Shown here piece after piece: positions 48,201 to 60,184 of a stretch of 64,000 nt of DNA. The stretch's first letter is position 1, and each line of letters opens with the position of its first letter. The notes under the pieces were generated by a model. That model searched no databases and was not told where the DNA came from. It worked only from the letters and a program-made list of their open reading frames with translations. The position numbers and the translations under genes are program-made. Location: contig SSNU01000280.1 of the NCBI GenBank assembly GCA_012064415.1, positions 1 to 64,000 on the forward strand, in the 5' to 3' direction. This DNA is from Gyrodactylus bullatarudis (Eukaryota; Platyhelminthes; Monogenea; Gyrodactylidea; Gyrodactylidae).

Positions 48201-51200
48201 GAATCATTTACTCTATCTCGATTTATCATCAGTGAAATTGACTGTACGATAGAGTGGGTCCCTATCAAAATACCAAAGAAACTATTTTAAAAGAGATCTA
48301 ATTTGATAATTAAAATTTTAACAACAGAATTATATTCAATGAGACATATATTCTGATTGTAGATTTCGCCAGGTCTCGTCAGTCTCAATTCTTGGTTCAA
48401 TATTTAATGAATTGTTTTGAATGAAATTGTAATATTATTTTCTTGAGCAACTCCAATTGATGAAAAACCAAAAAAATTTTCTAGTAGGTAGAAAGAAGAA
48501 ATTAAAAATCAATTGGGCCATGACAGTTCCAAGTTGTGTGTATGGTACTTTTGGATGGACAGATTTGGGTCTTCCTTCATAAATTAGATTTTTTCTATGA
48601 TTTTAAGGTCCGTAAGTTTGTCGTTTGTATTTTTGTAAAGTATCTTGAAATTTCCTTCATTCAACTCGCATCCGCATCTGTCAATGTGTTTTTTAACCCT
48701 AGAACGAAATCTCGGGTTATTTCTCACCCCATTTGTATTGAACCCCCCATAAGAAAAATAAAATATTTCGGACGAGGGTTAATCGATGAGCTGTTCTTGT
48801 TCAGGTGCTCATTGATCCTAATTCCTAATCTTCTTTGCGTTCTACCCATATACCTAGTTCCACATGATGTCTCAAAGCAGTAAATGAGATTCGATTGTTC
48901 CGATTCTTTCAACTTGTCTTTAAGTTGAAATTTGAACAGACTTCTGGTCTTGTATACAACCTTCACTTGTATATCATTATAATGTTACAAGTATATATTA
49001 CAAGTGTATTCAATTTTCTTCATAGCTGAATCCGTCTCCTTTAAAGTTTAATTTTATGAAAATAGAGATAGCACCTTCAGTTTGTTCTTCTTCTACTGGT
49101 TGTGTTGCTTCATCTACTAAAGCCTTTTGTAAATATTTTTGAACAAATCTTTCAGAGTATCCGTTTTCTAAAGTCTTTCTCGGATTTCATTAATCTTATT
49201 CAATACTTCTTCTTTACTAACTATTCTTTGACCCTTTTCACAAGTCCTATCCTGATTTATAACTTTTTGGACAAAAAGTCGAGAAATGCAAATATTTTTC
49301 TGTATCTGTTTTCTTCCTATTTGTTTCATTTTAAAACCCCATCTGGTTTTCTTGTCAACTTCAAATCTAGGAAACTTATTGAATCTTCTATTTCTCGTTC
49401 TTTTGTGAATTTGATATTGGGGTGGATCAGATTCCTATTCCTGAAGAATTCGGTCGTGGAAGCTTCTTGTTTCATAACAATGAACGTATCATCTGCATAT
49501 CTGACATACATATCAGAGTATCTCTCTATTAAGTTTTCCATCCTGTTCTTTTCTAAATATCCTAAGAAAATATCTGCTAACAACCGACTAAGTGGAGATC
49601 CCATGCTATCCCGTATTTTTGGATGTATACTTGATGATGATAAAGGCACATTGGTGCAACAAATTCTTAATATCTTGACGATTTCTAATGACAAGACTTC
49701 TTTTTGAGCTTGAGTCAGCTCTATACTCGCATAACTTAGAATAGCTTTTTCATAAGGGCTGATCTCTTTTTTTCTATGAATTTTTTTAAGACTTTTGAAC
49801 TTCCTTTCTCTTATCTTATGCACTTCTTTCTATTTTTTCATCCAAACTTTGATCAATGATAAAATTCCCTTTAATCGCGAATAAACTCTCATAATATCTA
49901 GATATTTTCAACTCCTGTGTTTCTACTTTGGTGACGAATTGATGTATTCATATTTGTAGTTAGCGAACTGTTCAAAACAATTCATTATAACTATTTTCAT
50001 TAAATATTGAACCAGGAATTGAGACTGACGAGACCTGGCGAAATGTACATATCTCATTGAATATGTACATTTGTTAAAATTTTAATTGATGAATATTTCC
50101 AATTATCCGGACGTATATGAAAATTTAGGTATATTTTTATGTTATAATTTGATAATGATTTATACTAAATACTTTTAATTAGTTCTCCATATTCTTACTC
50201 ATATGACTAGTTAAAAGTTAACAGTGCTGAATCTACTCAATTTCTTAGGGACCCAGTTTACTGTACTAAGAATAGATGGAGTTGTATTTCTTAACTGATT
50301 TGATTTTTAGCATAATCAGGAAATCATTTGAAGAACTTACCAATTTTCTTGCATTTCTTATGAATTTCTAAATATACAATGTGGATTGAAAATTCTATGA
50401 ATATCAGTACGTATTAAATTTGAATGAGAATATTGCAAAAAATAGCTTAAATTTTTAATGAAAAAATTCAAGTTTAAAGGAAATACGGCCAATGACTTAA
50501 GAACGAATCTCAACGACTAAATCAACATTAAAAGTTTAAATTAACTAATGTAGTGCGGTCTCAAACTATAATTTGTCCATGCCTTAGAATACTGAACTTG
50601 GTTGAGGTCATTATTCTATGCCTGTTTTGGAAGTCTGAAAAGAATTTGAGACTGAAAGTATAGATGAGTCTTAATAAGAACGAAAAGTGTTCATACATCT
50701 AGTCAATAATATTTTAATTACTACTGCATATTAACTAAGGTAAAAACTTACAAGAAGGTAAGCATCCCGAGAGGAGGAAACAGGATTTCCAGAGTCATTA
50801 TCATCAATGTAGAATATTTCTTCTTCCCTGGCATTCCCTTGATTCCTCTCTCCATAAAGGGTTAAATCATCGAGACTGCTAGGGTCGTAACTGGGAAATT
50901 TATTCAAATTTTCAATTGATTTGAGAGAGCAGTTTGGAGATTGGTCAAATTGATTGATCGGTTTCATGTTAGATGGCGAAAGGTTGCACTGAAAAACCAA
51001 TAAAGAAAAGTCTTAAAATTGTATTATAATACATAATTATGTTAATATATGTACATAGTAAAACTAAAAATAGTGTTTACTCAGATTAATTAATTTGTAA
51101 TTTCTCAAAATTACTACTCGTCTCGTAAATTCCAATTTTACATCGAGATTTGAAATATGCTATAATTTTCTTAAAAATTGATTTTTTTTCAGAATTTTTC

Positions 51201-54200
51201 TTTCTTCACAGCGCGAAAGTGTACCTCATGATCTAGATTCCAAAATATCTTGATCAAATTCGAAATTGAGAATTTTGTAAAACTCGTAAATTTCCATCTC
51301 TAAATTGACTAGGTGTATTTAGATTAATTTATGTTAGACAGAGAATTCGTTAAAAGACATGAGAATTCGGAAAACTTGTCATGAAATTTGGCGCAATTTC
51401 AACTATTATTAGTATTTGAAAAATAGACCTTTTTCCCAAATTTAATTTTATCAGAATTTTTTATTCTACCAGTTTTGTAGCTTATCACTTATCACTATCT
51501 GTGTATTTTTGTTGCTAACTATCCTAGGAAAAATATTGAGTTTTTTGTAAAGATTGTTTACTCTCATCTTCATATTAACTGTCGTCAGCTAACGAACTTT
51601 AGTTTAATGATGATATTATCAAAATAATATTTGAAAGAATATGATAATTCGTAAAGCAGTGTTACTATCAGCGTATAAATAACTTGATAAATTACGAAAG
51701 AAGGTGATGAATAAAGTTCAACATTCAAGGCTGTTTGATAAAATAATGAATCGTTTATACGAATAAATTTTGAATCATTATTGGTAATAACTCACATTTT
51801 TATCATATTTAACTGGGATTTCATCGGTAGTGTGAGTTTTCTGAGAGGTGGGCAATCCATAATTTGTAGGATTAAGCTTGCTAGTTTGTTGGTTCTTTCC
51901 AACTAACAGAGTTGAAATGCCTACAAATTGAAAAATGGACCACAAAGCTGTTTCTATGGCGGAGATTTTTGACTTTTGCTGTTCTTGTCTATTTGAGTAA
52001 AAAAATAGTTTAATAAATTTCTCATATAATAAATAAATTCGTTTAATTTACGATTGCTTTGATTTGGTAGGAACTGGTGAAGTATTCTTCATATTACGCA
52101 TTGGTGCATAGTTCCAGGCATGCTTTTTCTTGGCATTCTTATGACTTTTTGCCTTGAATGAACGATGACTTTCACTAAACTTTGTGTAGAACTCTGATCT
52201 TGAGGGAGGACTTGCGTTAATAAGCACTTCGACGGGCAATTGAGATCCAAGTGCTTTGGAAGGATGCAGAGAAAGTTTATCCAAGTCGAAACTATAGAAA
52301 AAAATTAATTATTTTGATATATTTAACAATTAAATTTCTTATTTTTATCAGGGTAATCAGAGTTATTACTCTAATAATTCTGATTACTATAATAATCACT
52401 ATAATTTTTATAATCCTTGTTTTTTTAAGAAATGCTATACCTTTTTCTCCCCTTTATTTTACTACAAATAGACCAATACAAGCCAAAAGACAACTATATA
52501 GCCAGGTAGCAAGCGAACAACGTCATAGTCAATTTAAATTTCTATTAATTAATTTAAATAAAATCGAATTAATACTATGAATCAGGTTATAATGGATTTT
52601 TAAATTTTTTTTGGTTATAGCGAAAATAAGATAAAATTTCAAATACAGGTAAAACGAACTTGTTAATTTGGTCAACAATTCGTCCTCTTGAATTTCTACA
52701 ATCTTCATCTGATCTTGATCTGCCACTAAAGTACAGATGTTTCTTTCCTCGCGAACTTGCTGTAGGAATTGGAACAAGAGGGGAGGAACCTTGATTGCTC
52801 AAATTGTTCTGAGATGGCCTGGAAGAGTTTACCAATTGACTATTCTTTTCGCCTAAAAATATTTTCATTTAATCTAAGAGAGATTTTAGTTTTTAACTCT
52901 ATTATCGTCTGAGTGAAATAATATGTAACTAAAATAATTATGCTAATTCCTAATCTGACTTCTCTAAAACTAGTTATCTTTTGAATTATGAGAAATATCG
53001 AACAATGCGACATAAAAACAGCAGACTTGAGAGCAAAGAAAGACTCACATTTCAATGTAAAATAATTGGCCTGATTAAAAGGGACATTTGGACGAATTTG
53101 AACATTCAGTGGTAAAAGACTGGGAGTAGACTTGAAAATTTCATCAGAATCGTCAGCATGCTCTTGGGACAAATCATCGGAAATTTCAATATTCTTTAGC
53201 CCATCAAAGGAATCATGTGATGGAGGATTTGGGGAAATTTTTAAAGTATGACCAATTTCATTTAGATTATTAGAGCGTTCTAGTGTTGCAGACTTTTTAC
53301 CAATCTTATTTCTTTTCCCGCTATCTAGATAATTAAATGATAAAAATATCAGACTTTTCCTTAAATTAAATAATATTTTGAGGCAATGTACTTACCTTCC
53401 TCTTGAAATAATCCAGAATTTTTGTCAATACCAACATGGACAAGATGTAATAGATTAGAGGGTGGAGAAATGGCCAAATTCTTATTATGCTGGCTTGTCT
53501 TGTTGCAACCAACCCTGTCGAGTTGATCAAATGTGCTGAATTTGTTTTGGGAGAAACCTGAAATTTTTCTTTGGTCAAGTTTAAAGGAAACACTGGAATC
53601 TTCTTCAGTTTTTGTCGGCGTCCCTGAACTTGAAAGTGAACTGCATAATTTTGTCTTTGAGTCTAAAAGTAAAAGAAAAGATTTTTGAAATAAGAATCAA
53701 AATTTTAACCCGGTGTGTAGTTGCCTAAAGTTTAAGAAAAGCTAATTTAAAATTTTTAGATTCAAGTGTTTAAAGAAGGAGACCTAGTCAATAGACAAGC
53801 AAGATTAAGAAAAGTTTTGAATCTACCATAGAAACACATTCTGAATATTAAAATAAGACTCGAATTTTTAAACATTTTGATCACTATTTTATCCAAATTC
53901 ACTTGGGTAAATGAAATGTAGATCAGATATTGAAAAATGATCAAATGCCTCATTTCTATCAGATATCATTTTAGCCTCACAAAGTACTTTGTTTACCCAT
54001 AGGAGATTTGTTAATTCAAATATCCAATCCCCTGAACACTATCTCCTATTTTTGGATCAAATTGAGCCAAATTTTGATCGAAAGACAAATGCAAGGAAAA
54101 AAATCTCTAGGAGTTTGAGATCGGATAAACTAGTCTAAAATCTTTGAGAAGAATTATTTGAGAATGCAGCTTCGAAAGTATGATAGATTTGGACAGGAAA

Positions 54201-57200
54201 AAATTCGCATTGTGCTCTGAAAAATAGTGCATAAAATTTTGTTCATGGTTTTTGTGAGAATTAGAATTACCTTTTAAATTTTTCTGTATTAATGAAAAAA
54301 ATAAAATTTATGATTCGGGTATGATAACAGTTTCATCCCATGTTTAAATGGCTTCTATTTTTATAATGATAAATCTTTTTTGGTAACACTTCGAAAGAGA
54401 GTCAGTGCAAATTTTGCGTTTTAGGAGGGTGAGCCAATCAGATTCGAGTATATCTTTTTTAGGTGTAAAAAACCTGGAATAGCTCAACTAGAATAAGTTC
54501 TAAATTTATCTGCATGAAAAAACTTCGGAAGAGAATCAGTGTAGAAAATTTGATGTATTCTAGGTGTGTTCTGATAAGCAACTTATTCTAGTTGAGCTAT
54601 TCCAGGATTTTGACAAGTAAAAAAGATATACTCGAATCTGATTGACTCTAGCATTTTTACCCTCCCAAAACGCAAAATTTGCACTGACTCTCTTTCGAAG
54701 TTTTTTTTAAGTTGATATTTCTGGGCAGAATCTGATAGATAAACTGTCGAATAAATTTTTTCCCTTACAATGTTAATTTTTGTTCAAATGATCATAGAAT
54801 AATAAGAATCAATATTCTAGCAATAAAAATGTAACCCTAGCAAACTTTAGTCAATATCAGAGACTTTGGAATTAAAATTGAATTTTGTTACGAAATCAAA
54901 AGGTACACTTTTAATTATCTCATGAGAATATAATAGCTCACTTGTTGTAAGTGTCGAGAAGGATTGGTTAAAGTTATTGGGTGATAATTCATCACTTGTA
55001 TCCCCGACATTTGTCGAACTAGGTAGATTCTTTGATTTTAGTAAATTGTTCAATGTTGTTCTTAGTGGGCGAAATGGTTTTAGGCTAGGCTGAACATTTA
55101 CGGGATTGTTGCAAGTGCCAGAAACCATTTGATTAGCTGTGTTTACAGCAAACTTGAACATGTTTTGCTGTTTTAATTAAATTTATGTTATTTCAGTACA
55201 AGAAAGAAACCCAATTAATATTTATAGATTATTTTAAATTGTAAATTTTTATCAAACATGATAAATACGTAAATAAAGATCGAACAAAATATTTCGCATG
55301 AAGCCGTGTCAAAAATCAACTCAAAATCCAGATTGTTAAACTAGATTTTTTAAATTCTGTACATTTTTTCGAGTTAATTATTGGATCAATGATTCGGTTT
55401 TCTGTATCTATACCTATTTCCAAGATTGATCCGTTATTCTGGTCAATCCTGCGAGCAGATCAAATCCTAAATCCTTAAAGGACCTCTGGCTAGGTCAGGG
55501 ATAAAGCCAACGCATCAGGCTTTTATTCTATAAATTAAATTTATTTTATATTTTAATGAATAAAATCCAAACTAGTGATTCTCATCCCATGTGAAAGCTA
55601 GCCTTAGTTTACTCAAATTTTGATCCCTTAATCCTATTTATAATACATACTTTCAAAATTACTTTTAAAAATTACACTCTGCAATAGATTTTCACATGCC
55701 TTACTTGTTACTTGATAAAATCATAAATATCTTTTACACGCAAAGAACGTACTCTCATCTTTTGGATGGTCTTGCCAAATTCTTCTTCTTTTCGTTTGAA
55801 TTCCGCATCCTTCTTCTCTAGGGCATCTTGCAGAATTTTTCTCTCCTCCTTAAGACGGGAAATTTCCTGAATTAACTGGACTTCTTCATCTTGCAGGGAT
55901 GAATTATTTGAAAGATTTTCCAGGAGACTCTATATTTAAATGAATAAATTATTTTTCTTGAAAGAAATGTTGAGTTTATGACAGAGTTCAAATAGGTTTT
56001 TTTTCAGCAAAAAATGCTTACCATTTTGTGACGATAAATTTGATTTCTCCAGTTACTTTGAATGTCAAAAAACTCTTCTGAAGTCAAATTCATAAACTGT
56101 TGATCTCCGGCCTGTTCGAGAGTTTGGAGAATTTCACAGAAGCTAGGCCTTTCTTCCGGAATTTTGAGCCAGCACGAAACTAAAGTATTCCGCAGTATTT
56201 TTGGGGTGCCAACGTCATCCTCTGTAATAAAAGGTTCACACCTGTCATCGTCCAATGATTGTGGAATAAATAACTCAAAATTTTTCAAAGTCAATAGGAA
56301 AAACAGGTGAGGCTGTTCAATGCCACGAAATGGCGTTTCCATCGTCAATATTTCCCATAAAATTACTCCAAACGACCAGACATCAGATTGAAAGAGAAAC
56401 TTGGACTCTTTGAGGACTTCAGGAGCTGCGTAAGCTATAGTGCCAAGTTTAGATTGATCCTCTGTCAAGATGTCAGCGTTGCAGGCCATTCCAAGATCAG
56501 AGATTAGTATTGTTTTGTTAGACAAATTTATTTCATCAAATGGTTCTTTTATTGATTCTTTGATCAAGACTAAATTATGATTAAAATAATTAAAATTAGA
56601 AGTTCAAGTTCTTTTTTGGTAAATAACAAAATTAAATTTTATCACATGATGGTTTACTCACTGTTAGATGTTTTTAAATCACGATGAAAAAGTTTAGCTC
56701 GATTATGTAAATAACACATTCCGTCGCAGATTTGCGTCGACCAATCTAAGAGAATTTTCGGTGTCAACTTTGGCTTTTGAATGAGTATCTTATTCAGTGG
56801 ACCTCCGTGGGCGAATTCCATCACTATTGATGTGTTGAATTGGGGAAATTTTGGAAACTTGCATCCATCATCAGAATTTCCAGTCTCTATAAGGTTGGAG
56901 ACTCCGAAGAATTTGATAAAATGCTTAGATTTCACTTTGAATAAATTAAGAACTTCTTTTTGAATCTAAAAATTAATTTATAAAAGAAGGGCATAGTTAC
57001 GAATTCAATTTTAGTATTGAATATTTTTAGAGCAACAACTTTATCCTTGAATTTTCCCCTGAAAACAATTCCATACGAACCGGATCCAACGAGCTACAAA
57101 GTTTAGAAAATTTTGAAACTTACGTTTTCAATTGTAATTTCTCTGTGGTCCAGAATGAGGGTTTTAATTTCTGGAACCAAATATTCATTGTCAAGAATTT

Positions 57201-57450
57201 CTATGTTTTGGTCGAGATTTTCATTCAGTATTTCCTTTTCAACACAATTAGATGGGAAAATTCCCAACTTTGGAACTTTATCTGTTCCGATTTTCAGACC
57301 AACCCACCAATCTTCATGGCCTGAATCAAGTGGGTCAGTTGAAAAAACTTGAATACGCTCATTCTTTTTAAGTGACAGTTCATTTGGGAATTCTGGTTCT
57401 CGATCTTTTGTAACTTTAACATTAACTAAAGACTCTTTATTATTCATCAA
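45272..57450 (-). CDS. Mixed-lineage kinase (MAP3K, MLK type) with CRIB motif
   Basis: An upstream kinase of JNK/p38 pathways activated by Rac/Cdc42. Exon 1 (57450-57124) encodes an SH3 domain (ELSLKKNERIQVF, DWWVGLK, GIFPSNCVE). The kinase starts in exon 2 (57093-57001; GSGSYGIVFRG, VVALKIF) and continues at 56965-56662 and about 56568-56020, with HRDLKTSN, YAAPEVL and SDVWSFGVILWEILT. The DFG motif reads DLG. The post-kinase stretch SEEFFDIQSNWRNQI and a coiled coil (about 55930-55720) are MLK-specific. A CRIB motif, ISPPSNLLHLVHVG, lies near 53450. Ser-rich exons follow near 53325-53050, 52850-52650, 52285-52050, 51993-51795, 50991-50750 and 45566-45272. The exact exon chain after the coiled coil is inferred, and the frame at 55161-54847 could be a further exon or an unrelated frame. 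Confidence 0.85.
45900..46750 (+). mobile_element. Penelope-like element (lineage 1), GIY-YIG end, split by a SINE
   Basis: The frame 46026-46271 shows KIVFKTQRLFNLIHKDLLKP and DCGATYIGHTIR, then RNDHLKKDTAVTRHLRQERH. The C-terminal tail (KNYSYNLQL) ends near 46380, is interrupted by the SINE, and resumes at 46628 with the shared 3' untranslated end. Upstream, 45895-46005 carries the family terminal repeat in the opposite orientation, so the copy has a flipped head. The RT domain is absent. It lies in the long MLK intron. Confidence 0.85.
46389..46627 (-). repeat. tRNA-derived SINE with 8-bp target duplication
   Basis: On the minus strand the element begins GGTCAGCTTAGCGTAAGTGG. It has a D-arm-like stem AGCG/CGCT, an A box TAGCGTAAGTGG and a B box AGTTCAAATCT, followed by a non-tRNA body. 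The direct repeat ACCTTGGC flanks it (46382-46389 and 46627-46634). The related Penelope copy near 5050 reads straight through this site, which gives an empty-site control. It has no coding capacity and would be moved by an unidentified LINE. Confidence 0.8.
46751..48148. other. MLK intron sequence, nothing recognised
   Basis: AT-rich intronic DNA. I see no open frame with homology, no inverted repeat of note and no repeat shared with the rest of the window. Confidence 0.4.
48149..48202. repeat. Perfect 14-bp hairpin
   Basis: TCACGGGGGTTTTC (48149-48162) and its exact complement (48189-48202) enclose a 26-nt loop. It is unusually GC-rich for this AT-rich intron. It could be the core of a small MITE, but no target duplication was found. 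Confidence 0.5.
48340..50060 (-). mobile_element. Penelope-like element, second lineage, with inverted ends
   Basis: Reverse transcriptase on the minus strand (49823-49326): RICCTNVPLSSSSIHPKIRD, LLADIFLGYLEKNRM, MYVRYADDTFIVM (YADD box) and FLDLKLTRKPDG. The linker and GIY-YIG follow (48966 down): KVVYKTRSLFKFQLK, then CGTRYMGRTQRRLGIRINEH. The nuclease is interrupted by the 82-bp MITE and resumes as KKHIDRCGCELNEGNFKI. Proteins differ clearly from lineage 1 (YADD versus YVDD, SCGTRYMG versus DCGASYIG). An imperfect repeat of about 90 bp (48345-48432) is inverted at 49970-50060, including ATTTCGCCAGGTCTCG. Stops and frameshifts make it inactive. Confidence 0.85.
48697..48778. mobile_element. 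82-bp piggyBac-type MITE inserted in a Penelope nuclease
   Basis: The ends are CCCTAGAACGAAAT and the complement of CCCTCGTCCGAAAT, with TTAA on both sides (48693-48696 and 48779-48782). Removing the element plus one TTAA rejoins the nuclease frame. The left end resembles that of the piggyBac fossil at 8348-9150 (CCCTAGAACGG). Its length equals that of the MITE at 26525, although the sequences differ. Confidence 0.85.
54387..54702. mobile_element. Foldback element in MLK intron
   Basis: Arms 54387 to about 54515 and about 54580 to 54702 are near-complementary. Shared words include ACTTCGAAAGAGAGTCAGTG, AAATTTTGCGTTTT, CAGATTCGAGTATATC and GGAATAGCTCAACTAGAATA. The spacer carries a partial third copy of the end (CTTCGGAAGAGAATCAGTGT). 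It has no coding capacity. The superfamily is unknown. Confidence 0.7.
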
Positions 57451-57650
57451 TTATGATAACTGTCAAATGACTTATCAGAATCAATAAAATAAAAATCTCC
57501 AGAATATTCAAGTGAGTTTTAATCCTGACATGGAAAATTTTCCTCTTCTATCTGCCAAAGATAAAAAATGATAAAATATTTTCAAAACATTGACACAATA
57601 AAAAAAGATGTTTCAATGACATCCTTGTTTATATAATCAAAGTTTTAGAA
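57451..57650. promoter_or_regulatory. Shared MLK / UBE4 upstream region (divergent)
   Basis: The start codons of MLK (minus) and UBE4 (plus) are 200 bp apart. A TTTATATAA word at about 57628 is too close to the UBE4 ATG to act as an ordinary TATA box for it. Joint regulation is an inference from spacing only. Confidence 0.45.
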
Positions 57651-60035
57651 ATGTCTGATAAATCACATCAAGTATTTTCCCTATTAAAGTAATCTAACCA
57701 ATTTAGGACAAACAAAATTGTATCAAAATCCAAGGAAATACTAATGTTTTCCAAAATTCGAATAAAAGCATTGCGATTAATGTTAAAGATGCTAACAACA
57801 GACCAGATATACCATTGAATACTTCATATGAAGCCATTAGAGATATATTTTGTGTATCATTTGATCGACCTGATGCTCTCTTGTCACAAAAAGAATCTTC
57901 TTTCATTATTCATATCAAAGAAATTACATCTGAGCAAGATTGTAAGTTTTCATAAGCTCACTATATTTTTATAAATATTCTAACATATCGAATTAATTTA
58001 GATTCACTGGAAGATTATGCATTTATTCTCCTTAATTTTTCGCTCGATTCCATTAGAAAGGCAACCGAAAAGTTTCCCAAGATGATTTGCTCTCTCAAAT
58101 CGCTATATGTAGAATATTTGACAATTTGCTTCAATAATGTTATGATCTATCCTTTGGGCATATCAACAGATATTATTAAAAAAATGGTTATGGATCATAT
58201 AATTCTGGTTTGCTCCGAAGATGGGCCATATCTGCAGAATCTCTCAGCGAAAGATGCATCTATTGTATCAGCATATGCTTCTGTTATTTCACCTCTGATT
58301 GCTGTTGTTTTGCCAAATATTGGAAATCTTTATAATTTATCACAATTAACCTTTTGTATGACCTATAATACTCCACTAGAAAATTATAATCTACCGACTC
58401 AATCAGATGAACTAATAGAAGCTGGAAAGAGTGTACTAGACGAACTGGTTTACATTTACGTTTTCCCAGTTGACCCAGATGAAAAGAATCAAGTTGAAAG
58501 GGTTCTTTTATCCTTCCTTAATTCCTTGCCAATTATTATTTCAAAATATTCAATTATCGATCAAGAGTTTATGCAAATTATTCAATTTCTTCCTTACATT
58601 GTCGAGAAAAAGTTTAACAATGATATTGTTCCTCTTGTTGAACTTCTCATTAAACAAGACTCATGGTTAAATACTGATAATGAAATTTCTGAAAAAATTG
58701 ATGGAAAATTATTCCAAAGCTGTTCATTCTTAGGACCATTTCTCTCTGGATCTGTTATTCCTTATGATAATGTAAGTTTAATTTTTTTATTTTCAATCTC
58801 TCTTTGTTACTTTAATTTCTTTTTTATTTTAGCCAGAAATCGCTAAAAAATATTTTGTTGCTATTGACCCATTTGATTCTAATGAGAAATACGAATTGGA
58901 GTCACAGTCACTGCAAAATAATGTCAAGTTCTATTGGATGACCATTCATAATTTCTTCCGAGAATTGCTCAAGATCAAGTTTGCTCGCAATAAAGTTGTT
59001 GAATTTCTCACCAAGGCAGTTGAGTTAAATGTCTCGCGTGCAAAAATGATCCCACAGGAGCTTCAGTTGAGCAGTGAAGGATTTTGCATAAATCTTTCGC
59101 AACTCTTATTGAACCTATCCAAGCCCATCAACATATCAACTGTTGACTTTTTATATCCGTTTAGGAAAACTTGTAAAATTAAAAATTTCAAAGAATCAAC
59201 TTCAGTCTATGGCAGCCAACAAGATGCTGAGAATTTTCTACAAAACGTCCGTAAGTCGTTGATCATTTTATAATTTTAAAATTAGTAATAAATAAATAGA
59301 AATTCTGGCACAAATACCAGTTTAAGGAAATGTTCATAAGCCAAAATTTTATGAAGAATTCTATGCAGAATGATCTAAAATTCGATCGAATATTTTCATT
59401 AAATAATTTTCATAATAACTGCTAAATTGTGTATGACATACGTAAAAGATGATTTTTTTCCAGCTGAAAATCCAAAGCCAGTCAACTTTTCCACAGAGTG
59501 CTTCTTCCTCACAGCCATGGGAGTAAATTTGGGTTTGATGTCAACTTTGAGGCGTCAATTGAAGCGTCAGAGAATAATGACAGAATTCAAAAATTCCATT
59601 AACCAATTGAAAGAGGCAAAAAGGAATTCAATAAACTCTCAAAGTTTGTACATTTTATTTTATTATTCTGGCGATCTAATTAAATTTCCATTCTATAGTC
59701 AATATGAGAAGACATGATTTCACTCTAAAGAGATTAGAAGTTTTACTTAATCGCCAGTATCTTGCCTATCTATGTGCAAATTCCGTCCTAACTGACCAAG
59801 AGACTCTTGGTCTTATTACTGAATTTTTTACCAAAATGACACATGCCCTATTAGAGGCTGCCAATTTGGATAAGTACGTTGATATCAGTCTTTTAATTTT
59901 GAAATTTCATATTGTATTGAAATTTTTCTTTAGTGAAACGTTCATGTCAAAGTCAGATATACCTCCTGAAAAGTTTGCATTTGTACCAGAATGGTTCATC
60001 GAATTAATTGCAGAATTTTTATTGTTCTGTCTCAA
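57651..60035 (+). CDS. UBE4B: Ubiquitin conjugation factor E4 (UBE4B-like), 5' part
   Basis: E4 factors extend ubiquitin chains and bind the CDC48/p97 segregase. Six exons are seen: 57651-57671, 57707-57941, 58002-58771, 58833-59250, 59464-59643 and 59699-60035. All are GT-AG with consistent phases and introns of 35-213 nt, giving 653 residues. SYEAIRDIFCVSFDR and EDYAFILLNFSLDSIRKA match the UBE4B N-terminal conserved region. LGPFLSGSVIPYDN, then ESQSLQNNVKFYWMTIHNFF, STECFFLTAMG and FVPEWFIELIAEFLLF match the E4 core. The ATG at 57651 gives a 7-codon first exon and is needed because a stop precedes exon 2. The frame ends at a donor, GTGAGT. The rest of the core and the U-box are not found before 64000, so the gene continues past the window or has lost its end. 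Confidence 0.88.
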
Positions 60036-60184
60036 GTGAGTCTTTTACAATATATAATTTTATTATAATTATACTGTATATATGTTACAGTGAATCCGCT
60101 AGGGAATCTAGAAACTCAAGGAAGTCTTAAGAATCCCTACATTTCTAGGCTTCTAGAATCCCTAGGGAATTCAGAAACTTTTAA

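Noticed and set aside
48536..48883. Plus-strand frame of 115 codons
   Set aside because: It is antisense to the Penelope nuclease and runs through the inserted MITE.
49102..49707. Plus-strand frame of 201 codons
   Set aside because: It is antisense to the Penelope reverse transcriptase, whose YADD and neighbouring motifs are on the minus strand.
55272..55717. The TAA after the coiled coil as the true end of MLK
   Set aside because: A good GTACGT donor precedes it, and downstream exons on the same strand contain a CRIB motif expected in MLKs, so continuation is favoured, though not proven.
13572..60035. A functional ubiquitin gene cluster (LTN1, RNFT-like, UBE4)
   Set aside because: The genes act in different pathways, are separated by TEP1, mL65 and MLK, and lie on both strands. 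Proximity alone is weak evidence in an animal genome.
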